A DNA stretch of 64,000 bases from Fischerella sp. JS2 (GTDB lineage Bacteria; Cyanobacteriota; Cyanobacteriia; Cyanobacteriales; Nostocaceae): positions 5,643,724-5,707,723 of the forward strand of contig NZ_CP135918.1 in NCBI RefSeq assembly GCF_032393985.1, in the 5' to 3' direction. The notes beneath the pieces were generated by a model. It was given only the letters and a program-made list of their open reading frames with translations, did not search any database and had not been told where the DNA came from. Position numbers and translations under genes: made by a program. Below, in pieces: positions 62,764 to 64,000 of the stretch (position 1 is its first letter; every line of letters begins with the position of its first letter).

Positions 62764-63139
62764 AAATCCTCGCTTTTTGTGTATAAATCAAGTACCTAAA
62801 AATAATCAGGAAAATAGGTACTAATTACGCGCGTTATAAATAGCCAGAATTCTAAGCTTTGCGTTCTTATTTAACTACTAAAATATTTCTTACTCATCAC
62901 CTAAAATAAACACTGAAAATATATTGATTTTTCCACACCTACCATACGGAAAACCCTCACACAGCTACACATCTCTTTTGCAAATCGGGCAGGTGAAAAT
63001 AAAATTAACTATTGAGATGAAACTACAGACAAACACAAACAAACACTTATTTTACCCGTGTCTATATGTCTGCATCTGTAGTTTCAAATACTCATTTTGT
63101 GTTTTAGTTCCTAGTTTCTAGTTCCTAGTCCCTATTTTT
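62764..63139. other. Non-coding stretch between TPR gene and cytochrome c6 gene
   Basis: About 375 bases. A plus-strand ORF (62924-63121) has no domain. GTTCCTAGTTTCTAGTTCC repeats lie next to the cytochrome stop. Confidence 0.4.
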
Positions 63140-63475
63140 CTACTTCCAATCTTTTTCAGCTTCTCCTAACACGTAAGCAGCAACATCTTCAATTTGTTCT
63201 GGTTTTAAACGCGCTTTGAAAGCTGGCATAGCATTTTTCCCATTTGTCACTTGGGCAATTATTGCCTCTGCTGAGTTCATGCCATATTTTTCCAAATCGC
63301 TTTTATTCAAACTTTTATTTGCTTGCACTAAGTTCTTACCACCCGCATGACAAGCAGCACAGTTAGCACTAAAGACTTTAGCGCCGTTGGCTGCATCTGC
63401 GGCTAAAGCAGGACGATTAAAAGCGAAGGTGAAGATTGTGATGCCAAGCAACAACACTAACAAAATCTTTTTCAT
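63140..63475 (-). CDS. petJ: Cytochrome c6 (soluble photosynthetic electron carrier)
   Basis: 111-residue precursor starting [19 protein letters not shown] (signal peptide, cleaved after AALAA-like PALAADAA). The mature part has CAACH (haem), [13 protein letters not shown] and the axial Met in [10 protein letters not shown], then [12 protein letters not shown]. Carries electrons from cytochrome b6-f to photosystem I, or to oxidase, in place of plastocyanin when copper is low. GAGGAAAC lies upstream of ATG 63475. Confidence 0.96.
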   Translation of the reverse strand: MKKILLVLLLGITIFTFAFNRPALAADAANGAKVFSANCAACHAGGKNLVQANKSLNKSDLEKYGMNSAEAIIAQVTNGKNAMPAFKARLKPEQIEDVAAYVLGEAEKDWK

Positions 63476-63548
63476 TTCATGTTTCCTCTGCAATAAGGAC
63501 TAATAAGTCCATAATCCTTACTAATTCTCAGCTTCACAGCTTTTCCTC

Positions 63549-63569
63549 GTCAAAAGACAGGCTGTCGTA
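63549..63569 (-). promoter_or_regulatory. Candidate operator upstream of the cytochrome c6 gene (GACAGGCTGTC core)
   Basis: Palindrome GACAG-G-CTGTC at 63556-63566, about 81 bases before the start codon, in the same flanking context as the site at 61774. The form GACN5GTC resembles sites described for the BlaI/CopY-type PetR repressor of petJ, but that comparison is from memory. Confidence 0.6.
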
Positions 63570-63640
63570 GTTAGTAAATTGTCAATTGTCAATTGTCATT
63601 GGTAAGAGGGAACTCTTAACAGGGAATAGGAAATAGGTTA

Positions 63641-63766
63641 TACCAATTTGAAAAAAGAATACAACACATGGATTATATAAGACCCCACCCCAACCCTCCC
63701 CTCAGAAAGAGGAGGGTGCCGTTAGGCGGGTGGGGTTATCTGTCGCAAACATTATTTGAATTGGTA
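63641..63766. mobile_element. 126-base MITE related to the IS630 element
   Basis: Ends TACCAATTTGAAAAAAGAAT (left) and ATTATTTGAATTGGTA (right) match the IS630 ends at 44371 and 45515 closely, and GTCGCAAACATT is shared too. It is flanked by TA on both sides (TATACC ... GGTATA), as expected after TA-targeted insertion. The inside is a GC-rich hairpin (CCCCACCC / GGGTGGGG) with no coding capacity. It is probably mobilised by the IS630 transposase. Confidence 0.85.
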
Positions 63767-63825
63767 TAATTTCTCCCTTGTCCCCTTACTCCTCATACTC
63801 CCCCCACTTTCCACCCCCCATCTCC

Positions 63826-64000
63826 CTACACTCCCCCCTTCCCCAATTCCCTCAGCGCCTCACCCGTAACTCGACAAATGCGCCATTCTTCTAAAATCGA
63901 TGTTCCCATGCGGCGGTAAAATGCTTGCGCTGGTTCGTTCCAATCCAAAACACTCCACTCTAGGCGTCCGCAATCTCTTTCTACAGCTATTTGAGCAACT
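63826..64000 (-). CDS. GNAT family N-acetyltransferase, C-terminal part (N-terminus outside the window)
   Basis: The last 57 residues, read on the minus strand, contain VERDCGRLEWSVLDWNEPAQAFYRRMG, the C-terminal GNAT block (acetyl-CoA-binding helix and FYRRMG), ending TGEALRELGKGGV. The stop is TAG at 63826-63828. The N-terminal half, including the first part of the acetyl-CoA site, lies beyond the window edge, so function cannot be refined. Confidence 0.85.
   Translation of the reverse strand, partial: VAQIAVERDCGRLEWSVLDWNEPAQAFYRRMGTSILEEWRICRVTGEALRELGKGGV

Overview
The window looks like chromosomal DNA of a filamentous, probably heterocyst-forming cyanobacterium of the Nostoc/Anabaena/Calothrix type. 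Evidence: photosynthesis genes (petG, cytM, a cytochrome c6 gene, a high-light-inducible protein, ycf66, a Psb35-like protein), cyanobacteria-only families (DUF3370, DUF928), very frequent HIP1 octamers (GCGATCGC), and many short tandem repeats and palindromes of the kind found between genes in these bacteria. No rRNA operon, CRISPR array or prophage is visible. All function names rest on reading the sequence; no search was run.

Layout. 1-7.4 kb: small photosynthetic membrane genes, hisH, rsmD, petG, cytM, a methionine-salvage RuBisCO-like gene broken by one stop codon, and two exported cyanobacterial proteins. 7.7-13.7 kb: an M3 oligopeptidase, the housekeeping-type ileS, and a small tRNA cluster (one degenerate, one near-intact). 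14.2-23.3 kb: SPFH protein, Ser/Thr kinase, ycf66, gnd, a P-loop kinase, a SpoIID-like protein. 23.4-27.1 kb: a second, longer ileS preceded by a complete T-box riboswitch. 27.2-42.2 kb: alanine dehydrogenase, Hlip, WD40 protein, purL-purF, nucleoside salvage genes (two nucleoside hydrolases and a cytosine-deaminase-like enzyme), metallophosphoesterase, truB. 42.5-51 kb is the accessory zone: a STAND-type ATPase, two MITE/IS630-type elements, a RelE-type toxin-antitoxin operon whose third gene is split by an IS630 insertion, and a co-oriented run of globin, CAP protein, two Tat-exported Cys/His-repeat proteins and another secreted protein. 51-59 kb: a large AAA-WD40 signalling protein, a GH5-like hydrolase, a kinase, and a second T-box-controlled synthetase (AspRS2 type). 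59-64 kb: a TonB-dependent receptor, a TPR protein, cytochrome c6, a MITE derived from the same IS630 family, and the C-terminal end of a GNAT acetyltransferase.

Main points. (1) Two aminoacyl-tRNA synthetase paralogues, ileS2 and aspS2, each follow a leader with the T-box antiterminator bulge (TGGTACC and TGGCACC) and fully paired flanking helices. T-boxes belong mainly to Firmicutes and Actinobacteria, so both genes look like horizontally acquired, tRNA-sensing backup synthetases. In aspS2 the alternative fold would cover the ribosome-binding region, which suggests translational control. (2) The cytochrome c6 gene and the neighbouring TonB receptor share a palindromic upstream site (GACAGNCTGTC), suggesting common, perhaps copper-linked, control. 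(3) The globin/CAP/Tat-repeat gene run is a coherent secreted system that I cannot match to a described one. (4) The mtnW stop codon sits where a HIP1 octamer is one C-to-T change away.
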